61,230 nt of DNA from an uncultured Oscillospiraceae bacterium (GTDB taxonomy: Bacteria; Bacillota; Clostridia; Oscillospirales; Oscillospiraceae), in NCBI GenBank assembly GCA_949935795.1, contig CATLFX010000011.1:1-61230 (forward strand), read 5' to 3'. Position 1 is the stretch's first letter. Every line of letters starts with the position of its first letter. Of the stretch, positions 33,116 through 41,791 are shown piece by piece. The position numbers were made by a program, and so were the translations under genes. Under the pieces are notes generated by a model, which ran no database searches, had not been told where the DNA came from, and was given only the letters and a program-made list of their open reading frames with translations.

Positions 33116-34171
33116 ATGCGAAAGACAATTCTGGTGTTGTTCGGCGGCTGCTCCAGCGAACACGGGGTATCCCTCCAGTCGGCCCAGGCGGTGCTGGAGC
33201 ACCTGGACCGAGGCAGATATCAGCCCTTGATGGTGGGCATCACCCGGGATGGGCAGTGGCTCTGCTGGCGCGGCCCGGTCTCCGCCATCGGGGACGGCTC
33301 CTGGGAAAAGGACCGGGCCAGTCTCACCCCCTGCGCCCTGGCCCCGGACCGTGACCGGCGCCAGCTTCTTTTGCTGGGAGAGCGGGTCAGCCGGATCACC
33401 TTTGACGCGGCGTTTCCCGTCCTCCACGGGAAAAACGGAGAGGACGGCACGGTACAGGGGCTGCTGGAGCTGGCGGGGGCGCCTATCATCGGCTGCGGCA
33501 CGCTGTCCAGCGCCCTGTGCATGGACAAGCGCCGGGCCCACCAGCTGGCCGCCTCAGCGGGAGTGGATGTGCCCAGAGGGGCGGTTTTTGACCGGAGCGC
33601 GGCCCCGGAGGCGCTGGAAGCGGCGGCACAAGAGCTGGGCTTCCCCCTGTTTGTCAAGCCGGTGCGGGCGGGGTCGTCCTTTGGAATCACCAAGGTAAGC
33701 CGTCCCGGCCAGCTGGCGGACGCCGTGGCCGAGGCCTTTCGCCACGACCGGGAGATTATTCTGGAGGAGGCCGTTTCCGGCTTCGAGGCGGGCTGCGCCG
33801 TCATGGGGAACCCAGGCGAGTCGGGGCTGACGGTGGGCCTGGTGGACGAGATTGAGCTGTCCGGCGGCTTCTTCGACTTCGAGGAAAAGTACACGCTGAA
33901 GACCTCCGCCATTCACTGCCCCGCCCGGATTTCTCCGGAAAAAGCGGCGGAAATTCAGGATATGGCAAAGCGGGTCTACCGTGCCCTGGACTGCCGGGTG
34001 TTCGCCCGGGTGGATTTCTTCCTCACTCCGGAGGGGAACGTTCTGTTCAACGAAGTGAATACCATCCCCGGCTTCACCGCCCACAGCCGCTACCCCAAGA
34101 TGATGGAGGGCGTTGGCCTGACATTCCCTGCCCTGCTGAACCGCCTGATTGAGCTGGGGGCGGGGGCATGA
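33116..34171 (+). CDS. vanG: D-alanine--D-serine ligase, VanG type
   Basis: A 351-residue ATP-grasp ligase that makes D-Ala-D-Ser, a peptidoglycan precursor end with reduced vancomycin affinity. It starts MRKTILVLFGGCSSEH and has LHGKNGEDGTVQGLLELAG. The omega-loop region FFDFEEKYTLKTSAIHCPAR is of the VanG (serine) type rather than the VanA/B lactate type. The ligase tail is FNEVNTIPGFTAHSRYP. The ATG at 33116 follows AAAGGAG. The ligase assignment is firm, and the D-Ser specificity is inferred from motif wording and from the neighbouring vanT and vanXY. Confidence 0.92.
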   Translation: MRKTILVLFGGCSSEHGVSLQSAQAVLEHLDRGRYQPLMVGITRDGQWLCWRGPVSAIGDGSWEKDRASLTPCALAPDRDRRQLLLLGERVSRITFDAAFPVLHGKNGEDGTVQGLLELAGAPIIGCGTLSSALCMDKRRAHQLAASAGVDVPRGAVFDRSAAPEALEAAAQELGFPLFVKPVRAGSSFGITKVSRPGQLADAVAEAFRHDREIILEEAVSGFEAGCAVMGNPGESGLTVGLVDEIELSGGFFDFEEKYTLKTSAIHCPARISPEKAAEIQDMAKRVYRALDCRVFARVDFFLTPEGNVLFNEVNTIPGFTAHSRYPKMMEGVGLTFPALLNRLIELGAGA

Positions 34172-34914
34172 GGACCATCACGCTGAGCCGGACGCAGACC
34201 GCCCAGGGGCCGCTGATTTTAGTAAACGCCGCTCATCCGCTGGCGGACGCCCCCGGCCCGGAGCTGTCCCCTCCGGACGGGAACCGCCCCCAGATCCTGC
34301 TGGAGCGTCAGGCCGCCCGTCTGCTGGACGCCTGCGTCCGGGCCGCCGGGGGCTGGAAGGACATCGTCCCCGTCTCCGGCTGGCGGAGCCTGGCCGAACA
34401 GCGCAAAATCTGGGCCGACACCTGGGATAAGGAAGGAGCGGACTTCACCCGCAAATATGTGGCCCTGCCCCGGTGCAGCGAGCACCAGACCGGGCTTGCC
34501 ATCGACCTGGCCCAGGCGGCGGAGCACATCGACTTCATCCGCCCCCATTTCCCCGATGAGGGAGCCTGCGGGCAGTTCCGGCGGCTGGCGGCGGATTACG
34601 GCTTCATCCAGCGCTACCGGCGGGAAAAAGAGGCCGTCACCGGCATAGGGTCAGAGCCGTGGCACTTCCGCTACGTGGGCGCGCCCCACGCCCGGCTCAT
34701 GGAGGACAACGGCCTGTGTCTGGAGGAGTACGCGGATTTTCTGCGGCAGGGTCCTAAGCAGTGCGCCCTGTCCAACGGGCGGCGGGTGACGGTGTCCTAT
34801 CTTCCCTGTCCCGGCAAAGAAACGGAGCTGACGGCGCGGGAAAACGCCTGTCTCCAGATTTCCGGCCACAACGACGGCGGTTTTATCGTCACTTTGTGGG
34901 AGGCGGAATCATGA
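34168..34914 (+). CDS. vanXY: D,D-dipeptidase/carboxypeptidase VanXY type
   Basis: A 248-residue zinc peptidase of the VanY/VanXY family. It removes normal D-Ala-D-Ala and terminal D-Ala so that D-Ser-ended precursors dominate. The zinc site is SEHQTGLAIDLA (His, Asp) and EPWHFRYVG (catalytic Glu, zinc His), with substrate region VSGWRSLAEQRKIW. No signal peptide or anchor is present, as in cytoplasmic VanXY rather than membrane VanY. The start overlaps the vanG stop (ATGA). The last 60 residues form an extra C-terminal domain. Confidence 0.9.
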   Translation: MRTITLSRTQTAQGPLILVNAAHPLADAPGPELSPPDGNRPQILLERQAARLLDACVRAAGGWKDIVPVSGWRSLAEQRKIWADTWDKEGADFTRKYVALPRCSEHQTGLAIDLAQAAEHIDFIRPHFPDEGACGQFRRLAADYGFIQRYRREKEAVTGIGSEPWHFRYVGAPHARLMEDNGLCLEEYADFLRQGPKQCALSNGRRVTVSYLPCPGKETELTARENACLQISGHNDGGFIVTLWEAES

Positions 34915-36989
34915 GCGCCGCCCGCTCCAAGGGGGCGGCCCTGGACCGCTTCCGCCTGCTGGCGGCGGTACTGGTGGTGTGTATTCACACGAGCCCCCTG
35001 TCCAGCATCGGCGGCGGGTGGGATTTCTGGCTCACCCGTGTGCTGGCCCGCGCCGCGGTGCCCTTTTTTCTCATGGTCAGCGGGTATTTCCTGGCCCGGA
35101 GCGAGTGGAAAAGCACCGGGCGTTTTTTGAAAAAGACCGCGCTCACCTATCTGGCGGGGGTGGCACTGTACCTGCCCCTGAACCTGTACAACGGCGGCTA
35201 TGGGCCGCTGGAGTGGGTTCGGAAGCTGTTGGCGGAGGGAACGCTGTACCATTTGTGGTATTTTCCCGCTGTTATCCTGGGCGTGTTCATTGCCCGGGGG
35301 CTGTCCAGGCTGGGACAGCCCGCCGCCCTCGCCATCGCGGCGCTCCTGTACCTCATCGGCCTGGGAGGAGACAGCTATTATGGGCTGGCCTCCAGCCTTC
35401 CCGGCCCGGCGGCGTTTTATCAGGCGGTGTTCGTCCTGTTCGGCTACACTCGGAACGGCCTGTTTTTCGCCCCGCTGTTTCTCCTGCTGGGAGCGGCCGG
35501 AAAGCGGTGGAGTCAAGCGGTTTCCCTCACGGGCACGGCCCTCTTGCTGGCCGCCATGACCGCGGAGGGCTTCCTGCTGCGGGCGCTGGACTGGCAGAGA
35601 CACGACAGCATGTATCTGACCCTGCCCCTGTGCATGATATTCCTTTTCTCCCTCCTGCTGGGCCAGAACAGCGGAGAGGACAAACGCGCCCGCCGCCTGT
35701 CCCTGCTGATCTACCTGCTCCATCCCTGGTCCATCGTGCTGGTAAGGGGCGGGGCGAAAGCGGTCGGGCTGGGGGCTCTGCTGGTGGAAAAGAGCGTGGT
35801 CCATTTTTTCGCCGTCCTTGGCCTCACTTTGGCCCTGGCCCTGGCGCTGGACGCCCTGCGGCCCATCCGGCCCTCCCCCGCCGCCCGGGCCTGGAAGGAG
35901 ATCGACCTGGAGGCCCTCAAACATAACGCGGAGGTTTTGCGGTCCCGGCTGGCCCCCGGCTGCAAGCTCATGGCGGTGGTGAAGGCGGACGGCTACGGCC
36001 ACGGCGCGGCAGCGGTGGCCCGGCGCCTGCAAAAGGACGGGGCAGACGCTTTTGCCGTGGCCTGCCTGCCGGAGGGAATCGCCCTGCGGCGGGCGGGGAT
36101 CAGGGGGCTCATTCTAATTCTGGGCTATACCCCGGCGGAGGAAGCGCCCCTCCTGCGCCGCTGGCGGCTCACCCAGGCGGTGGCGGATGAGGACCACGGC
36201 GCGGCGCTGAACGCGGCGGGCGTCCCCCTTCACGTCCACCTGGCCATCGACACCGGGATGCGCCGCTTAGGCGTCCCGGCGGAGGACACCGCCGCCCTGG
36301 CCCGGCTCTGCGGGATGAAAAATTTGCGCGTTGACGGGGTCTTTTCCCATCTGTGCGTGTCTGACGCCCCGGAACCGTCCGCGAAAGACTACACGCAAGG
36401 CCAGCTCGCCCGGTTTTACCGCGCGGTGGATTGGCTGCGTGAGAACGGATATGACCCGGGCGGCGTGCACATCCAGGCCAGCGGCGGTATCCTGGGCCTG
36501 TCTCCCCAGCCCTGCGCCTATGCCCGCGCGGGTATCGCCCTCTACGGCGTGGGCAGCGAAGGCGCGGCGGACAGCGTGGAGGCAGGGCTTCGGCCCGTGC
36601 TGTCCCTTCGGGCCAGAGTGGCGTGCGTGCGGCGGCTCCGGGCGGGGGAAGCGGCGGGCTATGGGCTGGCCTTCCAGGCGCGGCGGGATACCCGGCTGGC
36701 GGTGGCCTCCATCGGCTACGCCGACGGCCTGCCCCGGGAGCTGGCGCAAAGGGGCGGACGGGTGCTGATCCGCGGGCAGTCCTGCCCCATGGTGGGCCGG
36801 ATGTGCATGGATCAGCTGTTTGTGGATGTCACGGATGCGCCTGATGTCCGTACCGGCGACATGGTTACCCTCATTGGGCAGGACGGCGGGCTGACGATCC
36901 GGGCGGAGGAGGTTTCGCGGCGGTGCGGGACCATCACCAACGAACTGCTGTCCCGGCTGGGCCGCCGGATCGGGCAGGTGGTCCGGTGA
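34911..36989 (+). CDS. vanT: Membrane serine/alanine racemase VanT type
   Basis: A 692-residue fusion. Residues 1 to about 320 are a ten-helix acyltransferase-3-like membrane domain (LDRFRLLAAVLVVCIHTSPL, VPFFLMVSGYFLAR). Residues about 330-692 are a PLP-dependent alanine racemase domain with Lys358 in MAVVKADGYGHG, the AIDTGMRRLG segment, RAGIALYGVG and MVGRMCMDQLFVDVTD. This domain order is unique to VanT, which supplies D-Ser (with L-Ser uptake suggested for the membrane part). I start at the ATG at 34911, overlapping the vanXY stop (ATGA), not at the longer frame from 34761. The cluster ends here. Confidence 0.93.
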   Translation: MSAARSKGAALDRFRLLAAVLVVCIHTSPLSSIGGGWDFWLTRVLARAAVPFFLMVSGYFLARSEWKSTGRFLKKTALTYLAGVALYLPLNLYNGGYGPLEWVRKLLAEGTLYHLWYFPAVILGVFIARGLSRLGQPAALAIAALLYLIGLGGDSYYGLASSLPGPAAFYQAVFVLFGYTRNGLFFAPLFLLLGAAGKRWSQAVSLTGTALLLAAMTAEGFLLRALDWQRHDSMYLTLPLCMIFLFSLLLGQNSGEDKRARRLSLLIYLLHPWSIVLVRGGAKAVGLGALLVEKSVVHFFAVLGLTLALALALDALRPIRPSPAARAWKEIDLEALKHNAEVLRSRLAPGCKLMAVVKADGYGHGAAAVARRLQKDGADAFAVACLPEGIALRRAGIRGLILILGYTPAEEAPLLRRWRLTQAVADEDHGAALNAAGVPLHVHLAIDTGMRRLGVPAEDTAALARLCGMKNLRVDGVFSHLCVSDAPEPSAKDYTQGQLARFYRAVDWLRENGYDPGGVHIQASGGILGLSPQPCAYARAGIALYGVGSEGAADSVEAGLRPVLSLRARVACVRRLRAGEAAGYGLAFQARRDTRLAVASIGYADGLPRELAQRGGRVLIRGQSCPMVGRMCMDQLFVDVTDAPDVRTGDMVTLIGQDGGLTIRAEEVSRRCGTITNELLSRLGRRIGQVVR

Positions 36990-37179
36990 CCCGGAATGGG
37001 GAATAAAGGCGGCGTTGAGGCGGAAGCCAGCCGCTTACTTTTTCATCAGGCCGGCGCCCGTGTGCCACGCCTGGCCGACCTTATCCCCGATGGCATACCG
37101 CCCCCGCAAGTTTCGTCCAGTGCCTGCGCGGGATTTACAGGGCGGGCGCGGACACGGCAAGGGCTCCAGAAAAGGCGCA
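36990..37179. other. Non-coding gap after vanT
   Basis: No convincing gene lies between vanT and the terminator at 37180. One short minus-strand frame (37035 to about 37110) ends GRYAIGDKVGQAWHTGAGLM-KK and reads like the C-terminus of a lost protein. It has no start or upstream domain, so I regard it as a possible remnant only. The part from 37230 to 37317 shows nothing. Confidence 0.4.
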
Positions 37180-37229
37180 AATAAAACAACCAGCGGCCCC
37201 GTTCTACTGCGGCCTCTGGTTGTTTTATT
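37180..37229. terminator. Bidirectional terminator
   Basis: AATAAAACAACCAG pairs with CTGGTTGTTTTATT, with inner GGCC pairs around the loop. The A-rich left arm and T-rich right arm serve both strands, so it can end the van operon and the convergent hepT operon. Confidence 0.88.
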
Positions 37230-37317
37230 CTTTTCCGGGTCCACACGGCTTGACGCTTACGATCATTCCGCGCACCCATTGCTGTTTTTCCGCAAAAGCG
37301 GCGGCCCCCTCTGGCAC

Positions 37318-38319
37318 CTAAACAGGCTTCCGGCAGGCACCGGGGACAAGCTTGTGAATCATAGAGTCCATGCGCTTTAAAATTGGGTTTGGCGGCAGCG
37401 TCTCCAGCAGGCAGCGGGCCTGCCGTTCATACTGCTCCATCACAGAGACGGCGTAGGCGATCCCGCCGGACCGCGCCACCAGCTCCTCCATCCGGGCGCA
37501 CAGGGCGTCGCTGCCATCACGCTGGACTTGGCGGGCCGCCTCCTTGAGAAGCGGTCCCACGTCGGGGTCCTGAAATCCATGCAGGACCGGCAGGGTGTAG
37601 AGGCCCTGCTTGAAGTCGCTGTGGACAGGCTTCCCCTCCGCCTGCTGGCTGGAGGTAAAGTCCAGAAGATCATCCCGCAGCTGGAACAAAACCCCCAGGT
37701 TCCGCCCGAATTCCCGCAGGCTTTCCATGTCCTTAGGACCGCACCCAGACTCCAGCGCCCCCAGCTCACAGGAAACGGCAAACAGAGAGGCCGTCTTGCC
37801 CAAAAGGCTCTCAAAATAGGCTTCCTCCGTGGCCTCCGTGTTGAATTGGGCCTGATACTGCCTGATCTCACCACAGCACATGTCGGACATGCAGCGGGCC
37901 AAAAGCAGGCCGCAGCGGCCCATATCCTGCTCCATCAAGAACAGAAAGAGCCTGCTGAGCAGGAAATCCCCGGCGTAGACAGCCATATCCTTGCCAAACC
38001 GGGACTGGACCGTGGGCCTGCCCCGGCGCAGGGGGGAATCGTCCACGATATCGTCATGGATCAAAGACGCCGCGTGGGCCAGCTCCACCATGGCTGCGGC
38101 CCGGCACAGCCGGTCCCGGCAGGCGGGATAGTCCGGCCCCAGCCTGCCCGTGAGCAACACCAGGGCGGGGCGCAGCCGTTTTCCCCTCTGTACGGCGGAG
38201 GAGGAGAGAACCGCGGAGAGGGAAGCCCACTCCTCCGGGGCCTGGGCCAGCTCCTCCAGGTATCTCTCTACCTGTTTCAGGTCGTCCTCCAGGCCGTCAA
38301 TTGTCTGCCACAGTTTCAT
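37318..38319 (-). CDS. hepT: Polyprenyl diphosphate synthase
   Basis: A 333-residue trans-isoprenyl diphosphate synthase that builds the long side chain for menaquinone. The first Asp-rich motif is LIHDDIVDD (Asp89, Asp90, Asp93), followed by RRGRPTVQSRFG. The second is QLRDDLLDF near residue 215. The chain length cannot be read with certainty; the residues before the first motif (AHAASLIHDD) are small, as in long-chain synthases. It starts 3 bases after the ubiE/menG stop, so the genes are coupled. The symbol is by analogy. Confidence 0.88.
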   Translation of the reverse strand: MKLWQTIDGLEDDLKQVERYLEELAQAPEEWASLSAVLSSSAVQRGKRLRPALVLLTGRLGPDYPACRDRLCRAAAMVELAHAASLIHDDIVDDSPLRRGRPTVQSRFGKDMAVYAGDFLLSRLFLFLMEQDMGRCGLLLARCMSDMCCGEIRQYQAQFNTEATEEAYFESLLGKTASLFAVSCELGALESGCGPKDMESLREFGRNLGVLFQLRDDLLDFTSSQQAEGKPVHSDFKQGLYTLPVLHGFQDPDVGPLLKEAARQVQRDGSDALCARMEELVARSGGIAYAVSVMEQYERQARCLLETLPPNPILKRMDSMIHKLVPGACRKPV

Positions 38320-38322
38320 ACG

Positions 38323-39024
38323 CTATCTGCTCCCAATTTTAATGCCTGTCTGGGCGGCGCACGCGCCAAACAAGAAAGCCCTGCTCTGAATCCGCCCCAG
38401 CCCGGCGGACTCCATCAGGCCGCGCAGCTCCTCAGCTGAGATAAAGCTCCGCGTGCTCTCCCACAGCCAGACATACTCTTGCCTGTGCCGCCATCCCCCG
38501 CCCAGCAGCGGCATCAGGCCGGAGAAATAGAGCCGGTGAAACAGCCGGGCCGGAGGGAAAACCGGGGAAAAGGAATCTATGCAGCATACCGCGCCCCCCG
38601 GCCGGACGACGCGGGACAGCTCCCCCAGCACCTGGGCATAATTTTCCGTATTGCGCAGGGCAAAGGAGAGGACCGCGGCGTCAAACGCGCCGTCGGGGAA
38701 TGGCAGGGCCATGGCGTCGCCATTCATCAGGGTCACCTGGGGGAAGTCCTTCAGCTTTTCCCGGGCCGCCTCCAGCATGCGGGGCGAAAAATCCACCCCC
38801 ACCACCTCCAGCGACCGGTTCTGCTCCAGCAGCAGCCGGATCATGTCCCCGGTGCCGCAGCACAGGTCCAGCACCCTGGCCCCGTCGCACAGGACCGGGG
38901 ACAGCGAGCGGACCGCCGCCCGCTTCCAGCGCAGGTGCTGGCCCAGGCTGATGCGGTCATTGGCCCGGTCATAGGAGCTGGAAATCTCCTCAAAGATGCG
39001 ATACACGCGCTGTGCCTTTTCCAT
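38323..39024 (-). CDS. ubiE: Demethylmenaquinone methyltransferase, UbiE/MenG type
   Basis: A 233-residue SAM-dependent methyltransferase that converts demethylmenaquinone to menaquinone. It has the UbiE opening VYRIFEEISSSYDRANDRIS and LGQHLRWKRAAV, SAM motif VLDLCCGTGDM, GVDFSPRMLEAAREK, GDAMALPFPDGAFD and FALRNTENYAQVLGEL, all typical of UbiE/MenG. The C-terminus is atypical (LFGACAAQTGIKIG instead of the usual G-V-hydrophobic end). AGAGGA precedes the ATG at 39024, and the longer upstream frame is not used. It lies between menA and the polyprenyl synthase. Confidence 0.87.
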   Translation of the reverse strand: MEKAQRVYRIFEEISSSYDRANDRISLGQHLRWKRAAVRSLSPVLCDGARVLDLCCGTGDMIRLLLEQNRSLEVVGVDFSPRMLEAAREKLKDFPQVTLMNGDAMALPFPDGAFDAAVLSFALRNTENYAQVLGELSRVVRPGGAVCCIDSFSPVFPPARLFHRLYFSGLMPLLGGGWRHRQEYVWLWESTRSFISAEELRGLMESAGLGRIQSRAFLFGACAAQTGIKIGSR

Positions 39025-39080
39025 GAGCGGTCCTCTCTTTATGCTTCCATTTTTGAACTGTGTTCCGGGCCGTCCGCCCA

Positions 39081-40013
39081 CTATCCCGCGGACCCATGGA
39101 GCAGAATCAAGGCCAGGTAGCCCAGGATCAGGCGGCGGTTCAGGGCCAGTATCCCGGGCATGGCCCGCTCCCGCACCTCGGGCGTCATGGGCAGGCGGAT
39201 CTGCCGGATCAGGGCCGGCGCACCCGCCATCCAAAACAGCGGCAGCAGGGCGCGGCTCCGGGGGCAGTGCAGGAGGGCCAAAAGGGAGACCAGCACAGGC
39301 ATTAAAACCAGCAGCCCCCGGTAGAGGGCCAGCGCCCTGGGCCGGCCCAGCAGGCAGGGCAGCGTCCGCCGCCCCGCCGGGAGGTCCCGCTCGATGTCGC
39401 ACAGATTGTTGCTGAACATAATCAGCGCGATGCCCAGGATCAGCGGCGAAGCGGACCAGAGGACCTGGGGACAGAGGCAGCCGGTGAGGGCGTCATACAC
39501 CGCGAGGGGAATCAGTCCTCCCATCACCATGCCGGAAACCAGCTCCCCCAGCGGCAGGTAGGAGATGGGCAGCTTCCCAAAGGAATAGGCCACAATGACC
39601 GCCCCGCCGAGCAGGCCGATGACCAGCGGCGCCACCCCCCTCTGGTACACCACCCACAGCCCCGGCAGGGCGGCGGCAGCCAGAAAGGCGAAACCCAGTC
39701 CGCAGACCTGCCGGGGGTTCAGCCGGTGGTAGATCAAAACCGCGTCTTCCGGGTCGGCGGAGTTGTCCAGCCGGTCGGTCTCCTTGACGAAATCGCAGTA
39801 GTCGTTCAGCGTGTTCACCGCCGACTGCATGAGAACCGCCGCCGCCAGCGAGCAGTAGAAAAGGACAAAATTCCATTCGCCGTCCCTCACCCAGGCCAGG
39901 ACCCCGCCCAGCAGCACCGGCAGCACGGAGGCCGGCCAGGTGTGGGGGGCGGCCAGCCCCAGCGCCAACCGGGGAGTCAGCGGCTCGTAAGGGGCCGCGC
40001 CCTGTCGGTTCAT
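39081..40013 (-). CDS. menA: MenA-type polyprenyltransferase
   Basis: A 310-residue membrane prenyltransferase of the UbiA superfamily with about nine helices. It joins a polyprenyl chain to dihydroxynaphthoate. The first Asp-rich motif NTLNDYCDFVKETDRLDN (NDxxD pattern plus distal Asp) is at about residues 69-86 and the second is SNNLCDIERDLPAGRRT. Both are of MenA wording. The ATG at 40013 lies just after the etfA stop. No genes for the naphthoate head group are in the window, so this group provides only the tail steps. Confidence 0.85.
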   Translation of the reverse strand: MNRQGAAPYEPLTPRLALGLAAPHTWPASVLPVLLGGVLAWVRDGEWNFVLFYCSLAAAVLMQSAVNTLNDYCDFVKETDRLDNSADPEDAVLIYHRLNPRQVCGLGFAFLAAAALPGLWVVYQRGVAPLVIGLLGGAVIVAYSFGKLPISYLPLGELVSGMVMGGLIPLAVYDALTGCLCPQVLWSASPLILGIALIMFSNNLCDIERDLPAGRRTLPCLLGRPRALALYRGLLVLMPVLVSLLALLHCPRSRALLPLFWMAGAPALIRQIRLPMTPEVRERAMPGILALNRRLILGYLALILLHGSAG

Positions 40014-40020
40014 CAAGCGG

Positions 40021-40947
40021 TTACAGCAGTTCTGTCAGGGCGGGGACCACCTTGTTCAGGTCTCCGACAATCCCGTAATCGCAGGCATTGAAAATGGGGG
40101 CGTTCTTATCCTTGTTGATGGCAATGACGGTCTTAGCGCCGTTGATGCCCACCAGGTGCTGAATCTGCCCGGAGATGCCGCAGGCAATGTAGACGTCCGG
40201 TTTAATCATAGCGCCGGAGACGCCCACGTAACGGTTTTTGGCCATCCAATGCTCGCCCTCGGCGATGGGACGGGAACAGGCCATTTCCGCGCCGATTTTC
40301 TTGGCCAGAGCCTCCAGAATAGCGAGATTCTCCTTGGAACCCACGCCCCGCCCGGCGCTGACCACGCGCTTGGCCGCGCCCAGGTCCACGCTCTCGTCCT
40401 CCTTGCGGTTGACCGCTTTGCAGACCACGCCATTGGCGGCGGGCGCTTTGGGCATGTCCTGGACGGACCCGGGGGCGGGGAGGGGCTGGGCGTCAAAGAC
40501 GCCGCTGCCCACCAGGGCGATGCCGGCGGCGGTCTTGATCTGATCGGCGGCGGTGGCCGCGCCGCCGTATACCATGTGGCGGACCACGGCGGTATGGGCG
40601 TCCACCGCCTCAATGGAGGCCGCGTCGCTGCACACGCCCGCGTTCAGGCGGACGGCCAGACGGCCCGCCACGCACTTGCCCCGGCGGGTGGAGCGGATCA
40701 AAATCAAATCGGGGGCCTGCTCAGCGGCCAGCTCGGCCAGGGCGGGGACGTAGTCCTCCACCATGGAGCCCTCCGCCTGCTCGCCCAGCCAGAGCACAGC
40801 GGACGCGTACTGGGCCGTCTGCTCCGCCGCGCTGCGGGGGCCCAGCACCACCGCGACAGTCTCTTCCGCCAGGGTGTTGGCCCCGGAGCACAGCTCGGGC
40901 AGAGCGGACGCCAGCTCGGAAAACACCAAAATTTTGCTCAATTTCAT
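40021..40947 (-). CDS. fixB: Electron transfer flavoprotein alpha subunit, FixB-like
   Basis: A 308-residue EtfA/FixB protein that binds FAD in its C-terminal domain. The FAD motif is VVSAGRGVGSKENL, with later YVGVSGAMIKPDVYIACGIS, GQIQHLVGI, and KNAPIFNACDYGIVGDL. The N-terminal half is degenerate, as in FixB/CaiE. I start at the ATG at 40947 with AAAGGAGG before it. It pairs with the beta subunit upstream and, with FixC and FixX encoded at 45-47 kb, can form a FixABCX complex that reduces quinone and ferredoxin from NADH. Confidence 0.92.
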   Translation of the reverse strand: MKLSKILVFSELASALPELCSGANTLAEETVAVVLGPRSAAEQTAQYASAVLWLGEQAEGSMVEDYVPALAELAAEQAPDLILIRSTRRGKCVAGRLAVRLNAGVCSDAASIEAVDAHTAVVRHMVYGGAATAADQIKTAAGIALVGSGVFDAQPLPAPGSVQDMPKAPAANGVVCKAVNRKEDESVDLGAAKRVVSAGRGVGSKENLAILEALAKKIGAEMACSRPIAEGEHWMAKNRYVGVSGAMIKPDVYIACGISGQIQHLVGINGAKTVIAINKDKNAPIFNACDYGIVGDLNKVVPALTELL

Positions 40948-40966
40948 TGTCAAGTTCCTCCTTTAC

Positions 40967-41734
40967 TCACTGAAGCTCCGTGCGAATGGCGCGGCAGAAT
41001 TCGGCGATCTTGTCGTCGCTGTCGCCCTCCACCAGGACGCACTTGCGCTGGGCCTGGGCGGGGGCCAGCAGGCTGGTGGTCTCCACCGCCCGCCCGGCGG
41101 GCAGCTCCACATCGCCGGAGCCCAGGATAGTGGACGGCTTCTTGCCTGCGCCCAGGATCTCCTTCATGCTGGGCACCCGGGTGACATTGATATCGGCGGT
41201 GACGCTGAGTACGGCGGGGAGGCGGACCTCCAGGGTCTCCACCTCGTCCTCCAGAGTGCGCTCCACGGTCACGCAGCCGTCGCCGGGGGTGATGGCGCTG
41301 ACGCCGTTCAGCGTGGGCACGCCCAGCAGTTCGCCCAGCTGCACGCCCACCTGCTGGGAGTAGAGGTCGCTGGAGCCCTCGCCACAGAGGATCAGGTCCC
41401 ACTCCCCCGCCTTTTTGACCGCGGCGGCCAGCGCCTTGGCGGTGGTAGCGCTGTCCGCCCCCGCCAGGGAGTCGTCCTTTACGGCCAGGTTGCTGCCGGG
41501 ACCCCGGGAGAGGATGCTCTTCTTCATCTTGGAGTTGTCCACCTCGGCGCCGCCCACGGTCAGAGCGGTGACGGCGCCGCCCGCGGCCTCCACCAGCTGG
41601 ACCCCCGCCTCCACGGCGTTGAGGTCGTACTGGCCGATCTTCAGCTCCGCCCGGTCGAAGGACAGAGTCTGGTCCGGCTTGACAACGATGTCCTGTTCAT
41701 CGGGCACGATCTTATAACAGACAAGAATATTCAT
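40967..41734 (-). CDS. fixA: Electron transfer flavoprotein beta subunit, FixA-like
   Basis: A 255-residue EtfB/FixA protein binding AMP or FAD. It starts MNILVCYKIVPDEQDIVVKP, with LSFDRAELKIGQYDLNAVEA, a central LILCGEGSSDLYSQQVGVQL (this position is GKQAIDGD in the EtfB at 60447), and ADINVTRVPSMKEIL. The divergence from the second EtfB points to different partners. It opens the minus-strand fixAB-menA-ubiE-hepT run, and a possible sigma-54 site lies 40-55 bases upstream. Confidence 0.9.
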   Translation of the reverse strand: MNILVCYKIVPDEQDIVVKPDQTLSFDRAELKIGQYDLNAVEAGVQLVEAAGGAVTALTVGGAEVDNSKMKKSILSRGPGSNLAVKDDSLAGADSATTAKALAAAVKKAGEWDLILCGEGSSDLYSQQVGVQLGELLGVPTLNGVSAITPGDGCVTVERTLEDEVETLEVRLPAVLSVTADINVTRVPSMKEILGAGKKPSTILGSGDVELPAGRAVETTSLLAPAQAQRKCVLVEGDSDDKIAEFCRAIRTELQ

Positions 41735-41773
41735 AACATTGCGTCCTTTCTATGAAACGTTGTGTTTGATACC

Positions 41774-41789
41774 TGCAAAGGGCCGGCCG
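41774..41789 (-). promoter_or_regulatory. Possible sigma-54 promoter before fixAB
   Basis: On the minus strand CGGCCG-GCCCT-TTGCA keeps the essential GG and GC at the right 10-base separation but departs from TGGCAC in three positions. It overlaps the 3' end region of the activator gene. It is much weaker than the two sites at 56366 and 56842. Confidence 0.4.
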
Positions 41790-41791
41790 CC

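Noticed and set aside
37035-37244. A 69-codon minus-strand frame ending in a protein-like segment
   Set aside because: It runs through the bidirectional terminator at 37180-37229 and lacks a start signal. At most a short remnant is present.
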